A stretch of 64,000 bases of DNA from an uncultured Poribacteria bacterium (GCA_951828515.1 OX639992.1:4132217-4196216), one strand, 5' to 3'; shown: positions 35,131 to 44,415, numbered from the stretch's first letter. Notes: generated from the sequence alone by a model not told the origin. Made by a program: numbers and translations.

Positions 35131-36567
35131 ATGTTTGATAAAATAGTTCCCCGTAGTGAAGACTACGCAAAATGGTATACGCAGGTCATCCGTCAAGCGG
35201 AGATGGCTGACTACGCCCCCGTGCGCGGATGTATGGTCGTACGTCCTTACGGCTACGCGCTCTGGGAAAATGTCAAAGAACAATTGGATACCCGATTTAA
35301 AGAAACGGGACACCAAAACGCCGCCTTTCCGCTCTTCATCCCGATGAGTTTCATCGAAAAAGAGGCGGAGCACGTTGAAGGCTTTAAACCGGAACTCGCT
35401 GTTGTTACGCACGGCGGTGGGAAAAAATTGGAAGAACCGCTTGTCGTACGACCGACCTCTGAAACCATTATCGGTTACATGTATAGTCAGTGGATCCAGT
35501 CTTATCGAGATCTACCAGTCCTTATCAATCAATGGGCGAATGTAGTCCGGTGGGAATTGCGTCCTCGACTTTTCCTGAGAACGATGGAATTCTTCTGGCA
35601 AGAAGGTCATACCGCTCACGCAACGCATGAGGAAGCGGAAGAAGAGACGCTTCGGATTCTGGACCTCTACGCCGATTTTGCGATCAATGAAGCTGCGATA
35701 CCTGTGATTCCCGGACGTAAGAGTGACAGTGAAAAGTTTCCCGGTGCGTTAACTTCCTATACCATCGAAGCAATGATGGGGGATAAACGCGCCCTTCAAG
35801 CTGGCACTTCACACGACTTAGGGCAGAACTTTGCCAAGGCTTTCGATATTCAATATCTCGATGCAAACCAGAAACAGCAGCACTGTTGGACGACCAGTTG
35901 GGGGGTGAGCACCCGAATGATCGGGGCAATTATCATGACACACGGAGACGACCAAGGGTTAGTTCTACCACCAAGACTCGCACCCACTCAGCTCGTTATC
36001 GTACCAATCGTTCCTAAAAATAAGGATGACGATAAGCAAGCCGTCATGCAAGCCGTTGAGGGGATCTGTGAAACTTTGGGCAGTGTTCGCTACCACGTTG
36101 ACGATAGACACGATCACTCACCCGGTTGGCGATTCAACGAATGGGAACTCAAAGGTGTACCCTTACGCATAGAGATCGGTCCCCGCGATTTGAGTAAACA
36201 GCAGATTGTCCTCGCACGACGCGATATACCGGGCAAGGATGGTAAGGTGTTTGTCCCGATTGACAACGCTGCTGAGACGGTGAAACAGATGCTTGGCACT
36301 ATTCAAGCAGATATGCTCAAACGGGCAACAGACTTCCGCGATACGAATACCTTTAAAGCGGCTACCTACGACGCGTTTAAAGAGATTATTGAAGATGGAT
36401 TCGCACACGCACACTGGTGTGGTGACGCTGCCTGTGAAGAGCAAGCCAGAGAAGAAACACAGGCGACTATCCGATGTCTCCCCATGGAACAACCCGGTGG
36501 AGATGGCGAATGTATTATCTGTGGTAAATCTGCGAAGGATGTCGCTGTCTTTGCTCGCGCATATTAA
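35131..36567 (+). CDS. proS: Prolyl-tRNA synthetase, archaeal/eukaryotic type
   Basis: A 478-residue class II synthetase that charges tRNA-Pro. Motif 2 is around RWELRPRLFLRTMEFFWQEG (about residues 140-159), preceded by PLVVRPTSETIIGYMY, and motif 3 ends LPPRLAPTQLV. It lacks the editing insertion of the typical bacterial (type 1) enzyme and carries the C-terminal zinc-binding domain (C-GDAAC...CIICGK, about residues 430-465) of the archaeal/eukaryotic form, which occurs in some bacteria. The start is set by the repeat-derived AAGGA. Confidence 0.95.
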   Translation: MFDKIVPRSEDYAKWYTQVIRQAEMADYAPVRGCMVVRPYGYALWENVKEQLDTRFKETGHQNAAFPLFIPMSFIEKEAEHVEGFKPELAVVTHGGGKKLEEPLVVRPTSETIIGYMYSQWIQSYRDLPVLINQWANVVRWELRPRLFLRTMEFFWQEGHTAHATHEEAEEETLRILDLYADFAINEAAIPVIPGRKSDSEKFPGALTSYTIEAMMGDKRALQAGTSHDLGQNFAKAFDIQYLDANQKQQHCWTTSWGVSTRMIGAIIMTHGDDQGLVLPPRLAPTQLVIVPIVPKNKDDDKQAVMQAVEGICETLGSVRYHVDDRHDHSPGWRFNEWELKGVPLRIEIGPRDLSKQQIVLARRDIPGKDGKVFVPIDNAAETVKQMLGTIQADMLKRATDFRDTNTFKAATYDAFKEIIEDGFAHAHWCGDAACEEQAREETQATIRCLPMEQPGGDGECIICGKSAKDVAVFARAY

Positions 36568-36571
36568 ATTA

Positions 36572-36726
36572 GTCATCAGTTATCAGTGCGGGTTGCCGCG
36601 CAACCCTTTCAGTTGTCAGTTAAAATCTGGTACAATTCAGTCAAGAATCTCTTTAACCGATAACTAAAAACTGACGGCCGACGACTCTTAAAACCGATAA
36701 CTGAAAACCGACAACCCTTAAAAAAT
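36572..36726 (+). repeat. Heptad-flanked inverted-repeat element (copy b)
   Basis: The left flank ATCAGTTATCAG is followed by the perfect hairpin GGGTTGC-CGC-GCAACCC and TTTCAGTTGTCAGT. The right flank has complementary heptads (AACTGAAAACCGACAACC) that come to within a short A/T spacer of the sucD ATG. No ribosome-binding site separates the element from sucD. Confidence 0.8.
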
Positions 36727-37599
36727 ATGAGCATACTCGTTAACAAAAATACTAAAGTCCTCGTTCAAGGCATCACAGGTCGTTCTGGACGCTTTCACAC
36801 AGAGCAGTGTGCGGCTTACGGCACCCAGATCGTTGCAGGCGCGGTTCCCGGCAGAGGGGGGTCCGATGTGAATGGCATCCCTGTCTATGACACTGTAACA
36901 GACGCGGTTGCCGCAACAGGCGCGGATACCTCGTTAGTTTTCGTTCCCGCACACTTCAACGCGGCAGACTCTGTCATGGAAGCGGCAGAAGCAGGCGTTG
37001 AACTGATCGTTTGCATCTCCGAACACATTCCTGTTCTCGACATGGTCAGAGCGAAGGCATTCCTTCAAGGAAAATCAACCCGATTAATCGGACCGAACTG
37101 TCCTGGTATCATCACACCCGGCGAATGCAAAATCGGCGTTATGCCCGAGTTTGCCTATACACCCGGCAACGTTGGTATCGTCTCCCGAAGCGGCACCTTG
37201 ACTTACGAAGCCGCATATCAACTCAAGCGACTCGGTATTGGGCAGTCTACCTGTGTTGGTATCGGTGGTGACCCAGTAATTGGGACAAATTTCGTTGAGG
37301 TCCTCAAGCTTTTTGAAGCGGACGACGACACCCACGCCGTCGTCTTAATAGGTGAAATCGGTGGAACGGCTGAGGAGAAAGCAGCGCAGTTTGTGAAGAA
37401 TGAAATGACGAAACCTGTTGTTGGTTTTATTGCTGGTCAGACCGCGCCACCCGGAAAACGGATGGGACATGCCGGAGCAATTATCTCCGGTGGACAAGGT
37501 AGTGCCGCTGATAAAATTCAAGCACTCAAAGGTGCTGGGATCGCTGTTGCTGATAGCCTCGCCACTATTGGAGAAACCGTTTCAGAGGCATTGGCTTAA
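36727..37599 (+). CDS. sucD: Succinyl-CoA synthetase alpha subunit
   Basis: A 290-residue CoA-binding subunit. It has [15 protein letters not shown] (CoA-binding loop, about residues 13-27), [27 protein letters not shown], and the phosphorylated histidine in [16 protein letters not shown] (about residue 247). Length is typical. It partners SucC encoded about 3 kb upstream. The start is preceded by heptad repeats with no Shine-Dalgarno sequence, so its initiation may differ from that of sucC. Confidence 0.96.
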   Translation: MSILVNKNTKVLVQGITGRSGRFHTEQCAAYGTQIVAGAVPGRGGSDVNGIPVYDTVTDAVAATGADTSLVFVPAHFNAADSVMEAAEAGVELIVCISEHIPVLDMVRAKAFLQGKSTRLIGPNCPGIITPGECKIGVMPEFAYTPGNVGIVSRSGTLTYEAAYQLKRLGIGQSTCVGIGGDPVIGTNFVEVLKLFEADDDTHAVVLIGEIGGTAEEKAAQFVKNEMTKPVVGFIAGQTAPPGKRMGHAGAIISGGQGSAADKIQALKGAGIAVADSLATIGETVSEALA

Positions 37600-37663
37600 T
37601 ATATACTGGGTTTGGGAATTTTAAGGTTTCTGTTATCTTGGCTTGGCACTGTTAGCTCCAAAC

Positions 37664-37799
37664 CGTAGCCTGCAACACCGGCGCAGGGTTTTTGCTTGGG
37701 TGTTTCTTCAGATCTACGGAAATTAAAGTTATGTATCCAACCGACCTGACCGAACCGCAAGGTAAAATTAAAAACCGAACCACAAGGTAAAATTAAAAA
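37664..37799 (+). repeat. Leader repeat element, copy 6, with doubled end, before panB
   Basis: GTAGCCTGCAACACCGGCGC, GGTTTTTGCTTGGGTGTTTC, then CCGAACCGCAAGGTAAAATT immediately followed by a second copy, CCGAACCACAAGGTAAAATT, and AAAAA up to the GTG start. The last 24 bases are tandemly duplicated. Confidence 0.85.
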
Positions 37800-38630
37800 G
37801 TGAAGAAAGACATTGCTTACCTTCACACTAAGAAACAGGAACAGCAACCGATTACTGTGTTGACCTGTTACGACTATCCTACCGCGTGTATGCAAGATGA
37901 GGCGGGCATTGATATCGTCTTCGTCGGCGACAGCGTTGGAACCAACGTTCTCGGTTACAAAAACGAGACAGAGGTGACGATGGAAGATATGCGTCACCAC
38001 CTTAAAGCAGTACGCCGCGGCGTGACAGACGCTTACCTCCTCGTTGATATGCCCTATGCCGCCGATACCGATGCAACGCAAGCCGTCACCAATGCAAAAC
38101 TCTTTATATCCGATGGAGCAGACGGTGTTAAATTGGAAGGTGGCGTAGAAAAAGTCCCCATTGTTTCCGCACTCACTGAACACGGTATAGACACTTGTGC
38201 ACACATCGGTCACAATCCACAAATCCACGGAACCAAAGCATCAACCCATGGCAGAACCTTTGCCAAAGCAAAACAACTCATTAAAGCAGCAGAGGCACTC
38301 GCAAACGCTGGCGCGAAACTCATTGTCCTTGAGAAGATCACTGCAGAGGTGAGTCAAATCATAACGGATAACCTCGCTATCCCGACCATCGGTATCGGAG
38401 CGGGACGGTTCTGTGACGGGCAAGTACTCGTTATCAATGATATATTAGGCATAGGTCCCCCACTCAAACACGCCAAACGCTATCAAGATTACGGTCATCT
38501 AACTTTTGAGGCAATCTGCCAGTATAAGGAAGAGGTAGCGAACGGCACATTCCCCACAGACGCGAACACCTCGCACATCCCACCCGACAAACTTGCACGA
38601 GTGCAGAAGTGGCTAAAATCGATGCACTAA
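37800..38630 (+). CDS. panB: 3-methyl-2-oxobutanoate hydroxymethyltransferase
   Basis: A 276-residue TIM-barrel enzyme that makes ketopantoate from ketoisovalerate and methylene-tetrahydrofolate, the first committed step to pantothenate and CoA. It shows ITVLTCYDYPTACMQDEAG, the metal-binding FVGDSVGTNVLGY (about residues 41-53), DMPYAADTD, KLEGG, and the late TIGIGAGRFCDGQVLVINDILG (about 198-219). The GTG start at 37800 is preceded by the doubled leader repeat with AAGG. It is convergent with the next gene. Confidence 0.95.
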   Translation: MKKDIAYLHTKKQEQQPITVLTCYDYPTACMQDEAGIDIVFVGDSVGTNVLGYKNETEVTMEDMRHHLKAVRRGVTDAYLLVDMPYAADTDATQAVTNAKLFISDGADGVKLEGGVEKVPIVSALTEHGIDTCAHIGHNPQIHGTKASTHGRTFAKAKQLIKAAEALANAGAKLIVLEKITAEVSQIITDNLAIPTIGIGAGRFCDGQVLVINDILGIGPPLKHAKRYQDYGHLTFEAICQYKEEVANGTFPTDANTSHIPPDKLARVQKWLKSMH

Positions 38631-38668
38631 GTCGCTTGTTCATAGGTTAGATAACGATATTCCGTAGA

Positions 38669-39436
38669 TTATGCACCCAGGGGCACTACGTCGGCATAGA
38701 CGTAAGTCGGTGAAGTATTCCTACTTGAGTGGATCTTGTCATTGCTGTCTTTCTTAGAAACAATGTCTCTCTGGACAACTTGACCCGGTTTCGCGGCAAC
38801 AGGCGAACTAAACATCGGTCCATCAACAACACATGTGTGGAACTCACCGTTTTCACCGAGCGGATCCACCCCATCAGGTAAATCAGCAAGGAGTTCAGCA
38901 TCGAACCAACGTCCCGCGAAATCGGCAGGAACCTTGGTAGGATTGAGCGCGGTAATAATGGCACGCATGCCGGAAGCGATCATTTTATCAGCGAGTTGTG
39001 GTGTGTCTTCTCCCCACACCGGGAAAATCGGTGTGAAACCAGTGCCACTTAATTTGTCTTCTCGGTATTCACGGATGTCCTCTAAGAACAAATCCCCAAA
39101 TGCGAAATGCGATGTTCCCAAATGTTCCGGTAACGCTTCCACTTCTGCAAGAAATTTCCGCATCGCGTCTTCGTAAATCGCATTGGAACAAGGATAGGGG
39201 ATCGGTATTTCATATAATGGTACTCCGAGCTTTTCCGCTTGCTGTTTTAGTACCCATGCCGGCGTAGAGTGGATGGAGACGCGATCAAATGTCTTTGTGA
39301 CGGTAGTGAAAATACCTCGTACATCGTAGCATTCCGGCTGCTGACGCAGTGTGTGAAGTGCCCACGCAGAGTCTTTGCCCGATGACCAAGATACAAAGAT
39401 TGGGACAGGTGTAGTATTGTTCATCTCTTTTTTCAT
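38669..39436 (-). CDS. Dph6-like ATP-binding protein (adenine nucleotide alpha hydrolase fold)
   Basis: A 255-residue PP-loop-type protein. The P-loop FVSWSSGKDSAWALHTLR lies near residues 14-31, and TSHFAFGDLFLEDIREYRE follows. This is the MJ0570/Dph6-related family: the eukaryotic member amidates diphthine, but bacteria lack diphthamide, so that reaction cannot be assumed here. GGAAAGG stands 5 bases before the ATG. It follows trpG after 28 bases and is probably the last gene of the trpE-trpG operon. Confidence 0.82.
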   Translation of the reverse strand: MKKEMNNTTPVPIFVSWSSGKDSAWALHTLRQQPECYDVRGIFTTVTKTFDRVSIHSTPAWVLKQQAEKLGVPLYEIPIPYPCSNAIYEDAMRKFLAEVEALPEHLGTSHFAFGDLFLEDIREYREDKLSGTGFTPIFPVWGEDTPQLADKMIASGMRAIITALNPTKVPADFAGRWFDAELLADLPDGVDPLGENGEFHTCVVDGPMFSSPVAAKPGQVVQRDIVSKKDSNDKIHSSRNTSPTYVYADVVPLGA

Positions 39437-39464
39437 ATTAACCTTTCCATTTTTATATCCACAT

Positions 39465-40028
39465 TTACAATGCCAAGAAATTGGAAAGTAAACTCTTTCC
39501 AGCCGCCGTCAAAATCGACTCTGGATGGAACTGCACACCCCAGATAGGTAATGTTTTGTGCCGAAGTCCCATGATTTCATCCTGATCCGTCCAGGCGGTG
39601 ATCTCAAGGCAATCGGGCAGTGTTTCTTTTTTGACGATAAGCGAATGATAGCGCGTGGCTTCAAATGGGTTATCCAAGCCCTCGAAAATCTCGAGCTCAT
39701 TATGCATTATCATTGAGGTCTTACCGTGCATCAATCGATCTGCTCTAACGACTTCACCACCAAACGTGTCCCCGATGCACTGGTGACCAAGGCAGACCCC
39801 TAAAATCGGAACTTTACCGGCGAAGTGCTTTATGGCATCGTTGGATATACCCGCCTCTTTCGGCGTGCAGGGCCCCGGTGAAATAACAATCCGTTCAGGT
39901 TCCAGCGCATCCAATGCGTCCAATCCTATTTTTCGACTCCGATGAACCTCCAAGTCAGCACCGAGTTCACCCAAGTACTGCACCAAATTATAGGTGAAGG
40001 AGTCATAGTTATCAATCATTAAAACCAT
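39465..40028 (-). CDS. trpG: Anthranilate synthase glutamine amidotransferase subunit
   Basis: A 187-residue class I glutamine amidotransferase that supplies ammonia to TrpE; the same family includes PabA of folate synthesis. It begins [20 protein letters not shown]; the nucleophilic Cys is in [13 protein letters not shown] (about residue 79), and the His-Glu pair is in [11 protein letters not shown] (about 169-172). AAAGGAGA precedes the start. It lies 32 bases after trpE, so it may serve tryptophan and possibly folate synthesis. Confidence 0.94.
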   Translation of the reverse strand: MVLMIDNYDSFTYNLVQYLGELGADLEVHRSRKIGLDALDALEPERIVISPGPCTPKEAGISNDAIKHFAGKVPILGVCLGHQCIGDTFGGEVVRADRLMHGKTSMIMHNELEIFEGLDNPFEATRYHSLIVKKETLPDCLEITAWTDQDEIMGLRHKTLPIWGVQFHPESILTAAGKSLLSNFLAL

Positions 40029-40060
40029 CTTTTCGTCTCCTTTTTATCAGCGGTCAGCCG

Positions 40061-41563
40061 TTACAACAAGAAACCTTGTTCTGCCAGTGCAATAGCACTG
40101 AGCATTGCTCGCGCTTTACTCACGGTTTCGTAATACTCGGTTTCAGGGACTGAATCCGCGACGACACCACCACCTGCTTGCACATAAGCCGTGCTATCTT
40201 TGATAACCGCGGTTCGGATAGTGATCGCCGTGTCCGCACTGCCGGAGAAGCTGAAGTAACCCACCGCTCCGCCGTATGTGGCACGACGCGTCGACTCAAG
40301 TTCATCAATGATTTCCATGGCGCGTATCTTCGGTGCACCAGAGAGTGTCCCAGCGGGAAGGCACGAGCGTAGAACATCAAAAGCCGTAAAATCTTCGCGT
40401 AATCGTCCAATGACGTGTGAAACGATGTGCATCACGTGTGAGAAACGCTCGACTATCATAAGGTCGGTCACCTCAACGGTGTTATATTCACAGACCCGAC
40501 CGAGGTCATTCCGTCCTAAATCAACGAGCATGACGTGCTCTGCCCGTTCCTTCGGATCGGAGAGGAGGGTCTGTTCCAACTCCCGGTCCTCCTCAGCAGT
40601 TGTGCCGCGCGGGCGTGTTCCCGCAATCGGAATGGTTTGGACGATGCCATCTTCTACGCGTACCATCATTTCTGGTGATGCCCCTACAATGTCAAAACCT
40701 TCAAACTTCAGGTAATACATATATGGGGACGGATTGATCATTCGCAATGCCCGATATATCTCGAATGAGTCTACGGACACCGGACAACTGAACCGCTGCG
40801 AAGGCACAACTTGGATGATGTCGCCGGCAGCTATGTATTCCTTAGCGCGTCTAACAACGGCTTCATAATCGGATTTCGTGAAATTCGATTGAGGCTCGGA
40901 TATGATTTTATCATACTGGACCGGATGCTCGCCACTATTCCTGCGTAAATGTGTTTCGGAAGCGGCTGTGAGTTTCTCGACCAATGCCTCAATTTTCGCA
41001 AGCGCATTCGCATAAGCCGTCTCCACATCTCCATCGATGTGTGCGTTCGCCACAACCTTGATTTGGTGGTTCACATGATCAAATATCAAGAGCGTTTCGG
41101 CAATCATGAAGAAGCAATCCGGAAGCTGCAGTTCATCTTCGGTATCATCTGGTAATTCCTCGACGAAGCGCACCATGTCATAACTCATATAACCGACTGC
41201 GCCACCGTGGAATTTTGGTAATTCCTCACTGTCAACGGGTCGATAGTTCTGCATTAGTTCCTCAAGGGCACGCAACGGATCTTCATATTCCTGAACGACG
41301 GTTTCGCCTTTTTCCAAATACTCAATGGTGACCTGATGTCCTTTACTATAGAAAAGCACCGACGGTTGACTTCCTAAAAAAGAGTAACGCGCAATGTTTT
41401 CACCACCTTCAACGCTTTCGAGTAAGAACGCATAATTATCCGGCATCAACTTGTAAAAAGCAGATACCGGTGTTTCCATATCCGCCAAAATTGATCGGTA
41501 TACCGGTATTGTGTTTCCAGATTTCGCTTCTTCGCGAAAATCTTCCAACGTGGGATAATACAT
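40061..41563 (-). CDS. trpE: Anthranilate synthase component I
   Basis: A 500-residue chorismate-binding enzyme that makes anthranilate from chorismate and ammonia. The C-terminal catalytic domain has IIQVVPSQRFSCPV, SPEMMVRVEDGIVQTIPIAGT, DLGRNDLGRVC (about residues 349-359), the SHVMHIVSHVIGRL segment and PAGTLSGAPKIRAMEIID. The LLESVEGGENIARYSFLG motif near residues 47-64 resembles the tryptophan feedback site. Leader repeat copy 7 supplies AAGGA upstream. It heads a trpE-trpG-Dph6-like unit; the other trp genes are not nearby. Confidence 0.95.
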   Translation of the reverse strand: MYYPTLEDFREEAKSGNTIPVYRSILADMETPVSAFYKLMPDNYAFLLESVEGGENIARYSFLGSQPSVLFYSKGHQVTIEYLEKGETVVQEYEDPLRALEELMQNYRPVDSEELPKFHGGAVGYMSYDMVRFVEELPDDTEDELQLPDCFFMIAETLLIFDHVNHQIKVVANAHIDGDVETAYANALAKIEALVEKLTAASETHLRRNSGEHPVQYDKIISEPQSNFTKSDYEAVVRRAKEYIAAGDIIQVVPSQRFSCPVSVDSFEIYRALRMINPSPYMYYLKFEGFDIVGASPEMMVRVEDGIVQTIPIAGTRPRGTTAEEDRELEQTLLSDPKERAEHVMLVDLGRNDLGRVCEYNTVEVTDLMIVERFSHVMHIVSHVIGRLREDFTAFDVLRSCLPAGTLSGAPKIRAMEIIDELESTRRATYGGAVGYFSFSGSADTAITIRTAVIKDSTAYVQAGGGVVADSVPETEYYETVSKARAMLSAIALAEQGFLL

Positions 41564-41675
41564 TTTTCAATTATTCCTTGCGGTTCGGTCAGGTGCGTCT
41601 GGAGTTCAGGTTCTTATCCGTATATCCGCCTGCGCCGATGTTGCAGGCTATCGTTTTGTTTAATTTTTTAAACGG
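41564..41675 (-). repeat. Leader repeat element, copy 7, before trpE
   Basis: Read leftwards: AAACAAAACGATAGCCTGCA, ACATCGGCGCAGGCGGATAT, then ACCTGACCGAACCGCAAGGA, TAATTG and an A-run directly before the trpE ATG. Confidence 0.88.
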
Positions 41676-41845
41676 ACATACTCTTGTCTGAATCCGAAGC
41701 TTTATAATTTTAGCCCGTTACAAACGCCCGACCATTGCTTAATAGGTAATTAGGGACTTTCCTATAAAATCGAGACTATAGATGAATTGAATCAAGCAAT
41801 TCTCGAACGGATGCAAGGATACAAGAACAGACGAAATGTCGGAGT

Positions 41846-42226
41846 CTAATAGACGGCATCTGCATCGAAAATCTTTTCACCTACGACACGCGTTGATTCT
41901 CCGTCGGGGGAAACTTCTCGAAAGAAGCAGGAGCGATAACCGGTATGGCACGCCGCCACCTTCTGCTCAACCTTTATGAGCAGGGCATCACCATCACAAT
42001 CTACTGCGATAGATTTAACCGTCTGTGTATGCCCTGAAGTCTCCCCCTTTATCCACAACTTTTGGCGGGAACGGCTCCAGAAACAGACGCGCCCTGTATT
42101 CAAGGTCTCTCTTATTGCCTCTGCGTTCATATAGCCTACCATTAGGATTTCGTTATTCGTTTCATCTTGAATGACTGCCGCGACTAAACCATCGCGGTCA
42201 TACTTAAGTTCCGATAGAATTTTCAT
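41846..42226 (-). CDS. hisI: Phosphoribosyl-AMP cyclohydrolase
   Basis: A 126-residue zinc enzyme of histidine synthesis that opens the adenine ring of phosphoribosyl-AMP. It shows [37 protein letters not shown] (about residues 46-65), the metal-site DCDGDALL (about 76-83) and [11 protein letters not shown] (about 92-102). It lacks the fused HisE domain. AAGGAAAATTT precedes the ATG, similar to the leader-repeat end. The stop lies 283 bases before trpE on the same strand, so co-transcription is possible. No other his genes are near. Confidence 0.95.
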   Translation of the reverse strand: MKILSELKYDRDGLVAAVIQDETNNEILMVGYMNAEAIRETLNTGRVCFWSRSRQKLWIKGETSGHTQTVKSIAVDCDGDALLIKVEQKVAACHTGYRSCFFREVSPDGESTRVVGEKIFDADAVY

Positions 42227-42376
42227 TTTTTAAATTTTCCTTACTACAGGTCAATCTGTGAACTTTGCAAAAAAAATACCCTATGCTGCCGGGATCGGTG
42301 TGCATAAGGCTTCAACAGGACTTAAAAATAAAAAAACGACGATTTTCAATATCTATTTTAGTTATCTGTTTGAACG

Positions 42377-42447
42377 CACACTCCCCTATAAGCTATTGGA
42401 CCGCCACCAATGCCAATAGTTAGATATGCTATGCAAGCTGGAGTGTG
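42377..42447 (-). promoter_or_regulatory. Nested hairpin in the hisI leader
   Basis: Outer stem CACACTCC/GGAGTGTG (42377-42384 with 42440-42447) encloses CTATTGG/CCAATAG (42393-42399 with 42413-42419). It lies about 75 bases into the leader predicted from the leftward promoter at 42528-42556 and about 150 bases before the hisI ATG. I recognise no known riboswitch; a transcript on either strand would fold. Confidence 0.55.
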
Positions 42448-42527
42448 AACGTAAAAAGATCATTTTTTCGCTTTTCAATAAGAGTTGATAACTGCCAAAT
42501 TTTGGGATGTATCCACGCTTAATATTA

Positions 42528-42556
42528 ATAATACCACATCTGTTTTGCATTGTCAA
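42528..42556 (-). promoter_or_regulatory. Leftward promoter towards hisI
   Basis: On the minus strand, -35 TTGACA (42551-42556) and -10 TATTAT (42528-42533), spacer 17. It is back-to-back with the rightward promoter at 42578-42606. Confidence 0.8.
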
Positions 42557-42577
42557 ATTTTTTTATTGGAAAAATAT

Positions 42578-42606
42578 TTGCATAAAACAACGCAACGTGA
42601 TATACT
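42578..42606 (+). promoter_or_regulatory. Promoter of the cobalamin-riboswitch operon
   Basis: -35 TTGCAT (42578-42583) and -10 TATACT (42601-42606) with a 17-base spacer. The transcript should start near 42613, just before the riboswitch. Confidence 0.85.
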
Positions 42607-42629
42607 ATATGTATTACATTTGAATAAAC

Positions 42630-42862
42630 GAACGGTTCAGGTGCCGGATAACTGATAAAAAACCGGAGAATAGGGAAGCGCGGTGAGAATCCGCCACGGC
42701 CCCGCCACTGTGAACGATCTGCCTCTATCAAAGGCAATTATCCGCTGAAAAACCACTGTCAAACAACTGATGGGAAGGTTCAACGGAACTCTGTAGTGCG
42801 AGTTTTCGCTTGCAACTACGCCAAAAGATCGGAAGTCAGGAGACCTGCCTGAATCATGTTTC
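42630..42862 (+). promoter_or_regulatory. Cobalamin (B12) riboswitch
   Basis: All the landmarks of the cobalamin aptamer appear in order: AATAGGGAAGC, GGTGAGAATCC, CCCGCCACTGTGA, AACCACTG, ATGGGAAGGT, and the B12 box GCCAAAAGATCGGAAGTCAG followed by GAGACCTGCC. It senses cobalamin in the nascent transcript. The expression platform is probably the terminator at 42997-43029, which stands 21 bases before the start codon of the gene it controls. High B12 is expected to switch expression off. Confidence 0.95.
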
Positions 42863-42996
42863 ACGCATCTGCTTTCGCGGGAAAGCGGTGGAACAGAGCA
42901 CAGTATCCTGTCAAGTCATAAGTAGACATACCGATATAGGGTATGGAACTCTCTCACACATTTACAGGATATGCTTTACGCAAAGTGTTGCTTCTT

Positions 42997-43029
42997 CCCC
43001 TGTCTTTCCGATGAAAGCAGGGGTTTTTT
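42997..43029 (+). terminator. Terminator/expression platform of the B12 riboswitch
   Basis: CCCCTG-T-CTTTC pairs with GAAAG-CAGGGG around CGAT, followed by TTTTTT. It lies between the aptamer and the GGAGG of the next gene, the standard place for a transcription-attenuation platform. Confidence 0.85.
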
Positions 43030-43049
43030 GTTTCATTACGGAGGTTTTA

Positions 43050-44405
43050 ATGAACAAAGTTTTGGCGACATCGCTTGCAAGCGCGTCTAAGAAAGTCTCT
43101 CAGCGTCACTTCTCGTGCTATTCACTCCTACTTCTCGGCACAATCCTTTTTACACTCCTCGTGAGTCCTACTTTGGGACAAACAGAGGAGACGAACGCAG
43201 CTGTTGTCATAAATACCCTGACGCATCCCGATTTGGGTATCACTGCTTCTCTCTCACTCATCGACTTGGATGAGCCAAGTGAGAGAAGGGCTGTTGGCAA
43301 TGAGATACTCAGCGTCGGCTTTGATCCGATATTGCGGCGGCGGGCAATCGGCCTCTCTATTCACGGGCATCTCGCCTATATCACGAGTTTCAACTTACCC
43401 ATCACTGGCGAAACAAGTTCCGGCGATAACATCTATATTATTAACTTGGAAGATCGAGAGTTTGTTGGCGAAATCCCGATCCAAGCGGGCACAACGCCGC
43501 AGCAGATCGCTTTGGTCAGTGATCAGAAGTTGTACGTCACCTGTGCCGCGACGCATGAGGTACATGTCGTTGACATTCCAAATCGCAATGTGACAAAGGT
43601 CCTCACCGGTTCCTTCAACAAACCGACCGGTATCACGCTCCTCAACGGCAAAGCTTATGTCTCAAACCCCGCATGGGAGTGGGATCCGGTTGCACGGAAA
43701 ACGACCTATTACGAGAGCAGTGTCACAGTGATTGATACAGAGACGGATGTCATATTGAAATCCATTCCGGTGCCGACAAATGCAAGCGGAATCCTCAACG
43801 ATGGCGACTCCACCGTCATCATCAAAACAACAGGCAATTACAATGACATCCCGGGGCATCTCGTTCTGGTTGATACGAATACCGATGAGGTCGTGGAGAC
43901 GGTTAAACTCAAACTCACACCCGGTTCCTTTGCCCTCAATTCAGAAAAACAACTGTTTATTCAAGGCAGTTGGCAAAACCCTGGGTTGCTTATCTATGAT
44001 ATCGCAGTGCGAGACTGGATTCGGGATAAAGACAATACGATTGCTAATTTCAGTAACGATGCAGATACATCTGTCAGTGGTGGCTTATCTTTTGCGCCAG
44101 ATGGAAATCTCTATATTATCCAACCCGATTGGTCAGGCGGCGGACAGGATTTCGTGCGCGTCATGGACGTGGCAGATGCATCTCTCCTGCGATCCTATCG
44201 CGTTGGAACCGGTGGCTCCATTTTGGGATTCGCAACGATTGTCCCACGGCGCGAAGACATCAACAACGATGGGTTCGTCAACGTGAAAGATATGATAATC
44301 GCTGGTCGTTTTCTCGGTGACGAGGGTGCCGGAATACTTGCTGATGTCAATGGAGACGAAGTGGTGAATATCCTTGACTTGGTACTTATAGGGCATGGAC
44401 TATAA
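43050..44405 (+). CDS. B12-riboswitch-controlled secreted beta-propeller with C-terminal dockerin
   Basis: A 451-residue exported protein. It has a signal peptide (hydrophobic SLLLLGTILFTLLVSPTLG, cleavage near residue 46). About 340 residues of YncE-like beta-propeller repeats follow (NIYIINLEDREFVGEIPI, KLYVTCAATHEVHVVDIPN, VTVIDTETDVILKSIPV, HLVLVDTNTDEVVETVKL). The C-terminal dockerin has two calcium loops, DINNDGFVNVKD and DVNGDEVVNILD. GGAGG lies 5 bases before the ATG. Direct control by a cobalamin riboswitch points to B12 acquisition. In Bacteroidetes, BtuG is a surface beta-propeller that binds B12 very tightly, so a similar capture role is my inference. The dockerin suggests docking on a cohesin-bearing partner, which is not in this window. 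Confidence 0.8.
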   Translation: MNKVLATSLASASKKVSQRHFSCYSLLLLGTILFTLLVSPTLGQTEETNAAVVINTLTHPDLGITASLSLIDLDEPSERRAVGNEILSVGFDPILRRRAIGLSIHGHLAYITSFNLPITGETSSGDNIYIINLEDREFVGEIPIQAGTTPQQIALVSDQKLYVTCAATHEVHVVDIPNRNVTKVLTGSFNKPTGITLLNGKAYVSNPAWEWDPVARKTTYYESSVTVIDTETDVILKSIPVPTNASGILNDGDSTVIIKTTGNYNDIPGHLVLVDTNTDEVVETVKLKLTPGSFALNSEKQLFIQGSWQNPGLLIYDIAVRDWIRDKDNTIANFSNDADTSVSGGLSFAPDGNLYIIQPDWSGGGQDFVRVMDVADASLLRSYRVGTGGSILGFATIVPRREDINNDGFVNVKDMIIAGRFLGDEGAGILADVNGDEVVNILDLVLIGHGL

Positions 44406-44415
44406 TTTATATCTG

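Noticed and set aside
41755-41840. Frame reading DELNQAILERMQGYKNRRNV on the plus strand between trpE and hisI
   Set aside because: It looks protein-like but has stops on both sides within about 100 bases and no usable start; at most a relic of an unknown gene.
43050-44405. The riboswitch-controlled gene as a classical BtuB outer-membrane receptor
   Set aside because: It has no TonB box, plug or barrel pattern. The repeats are propeller blades and the C-terminus is a dockerin.
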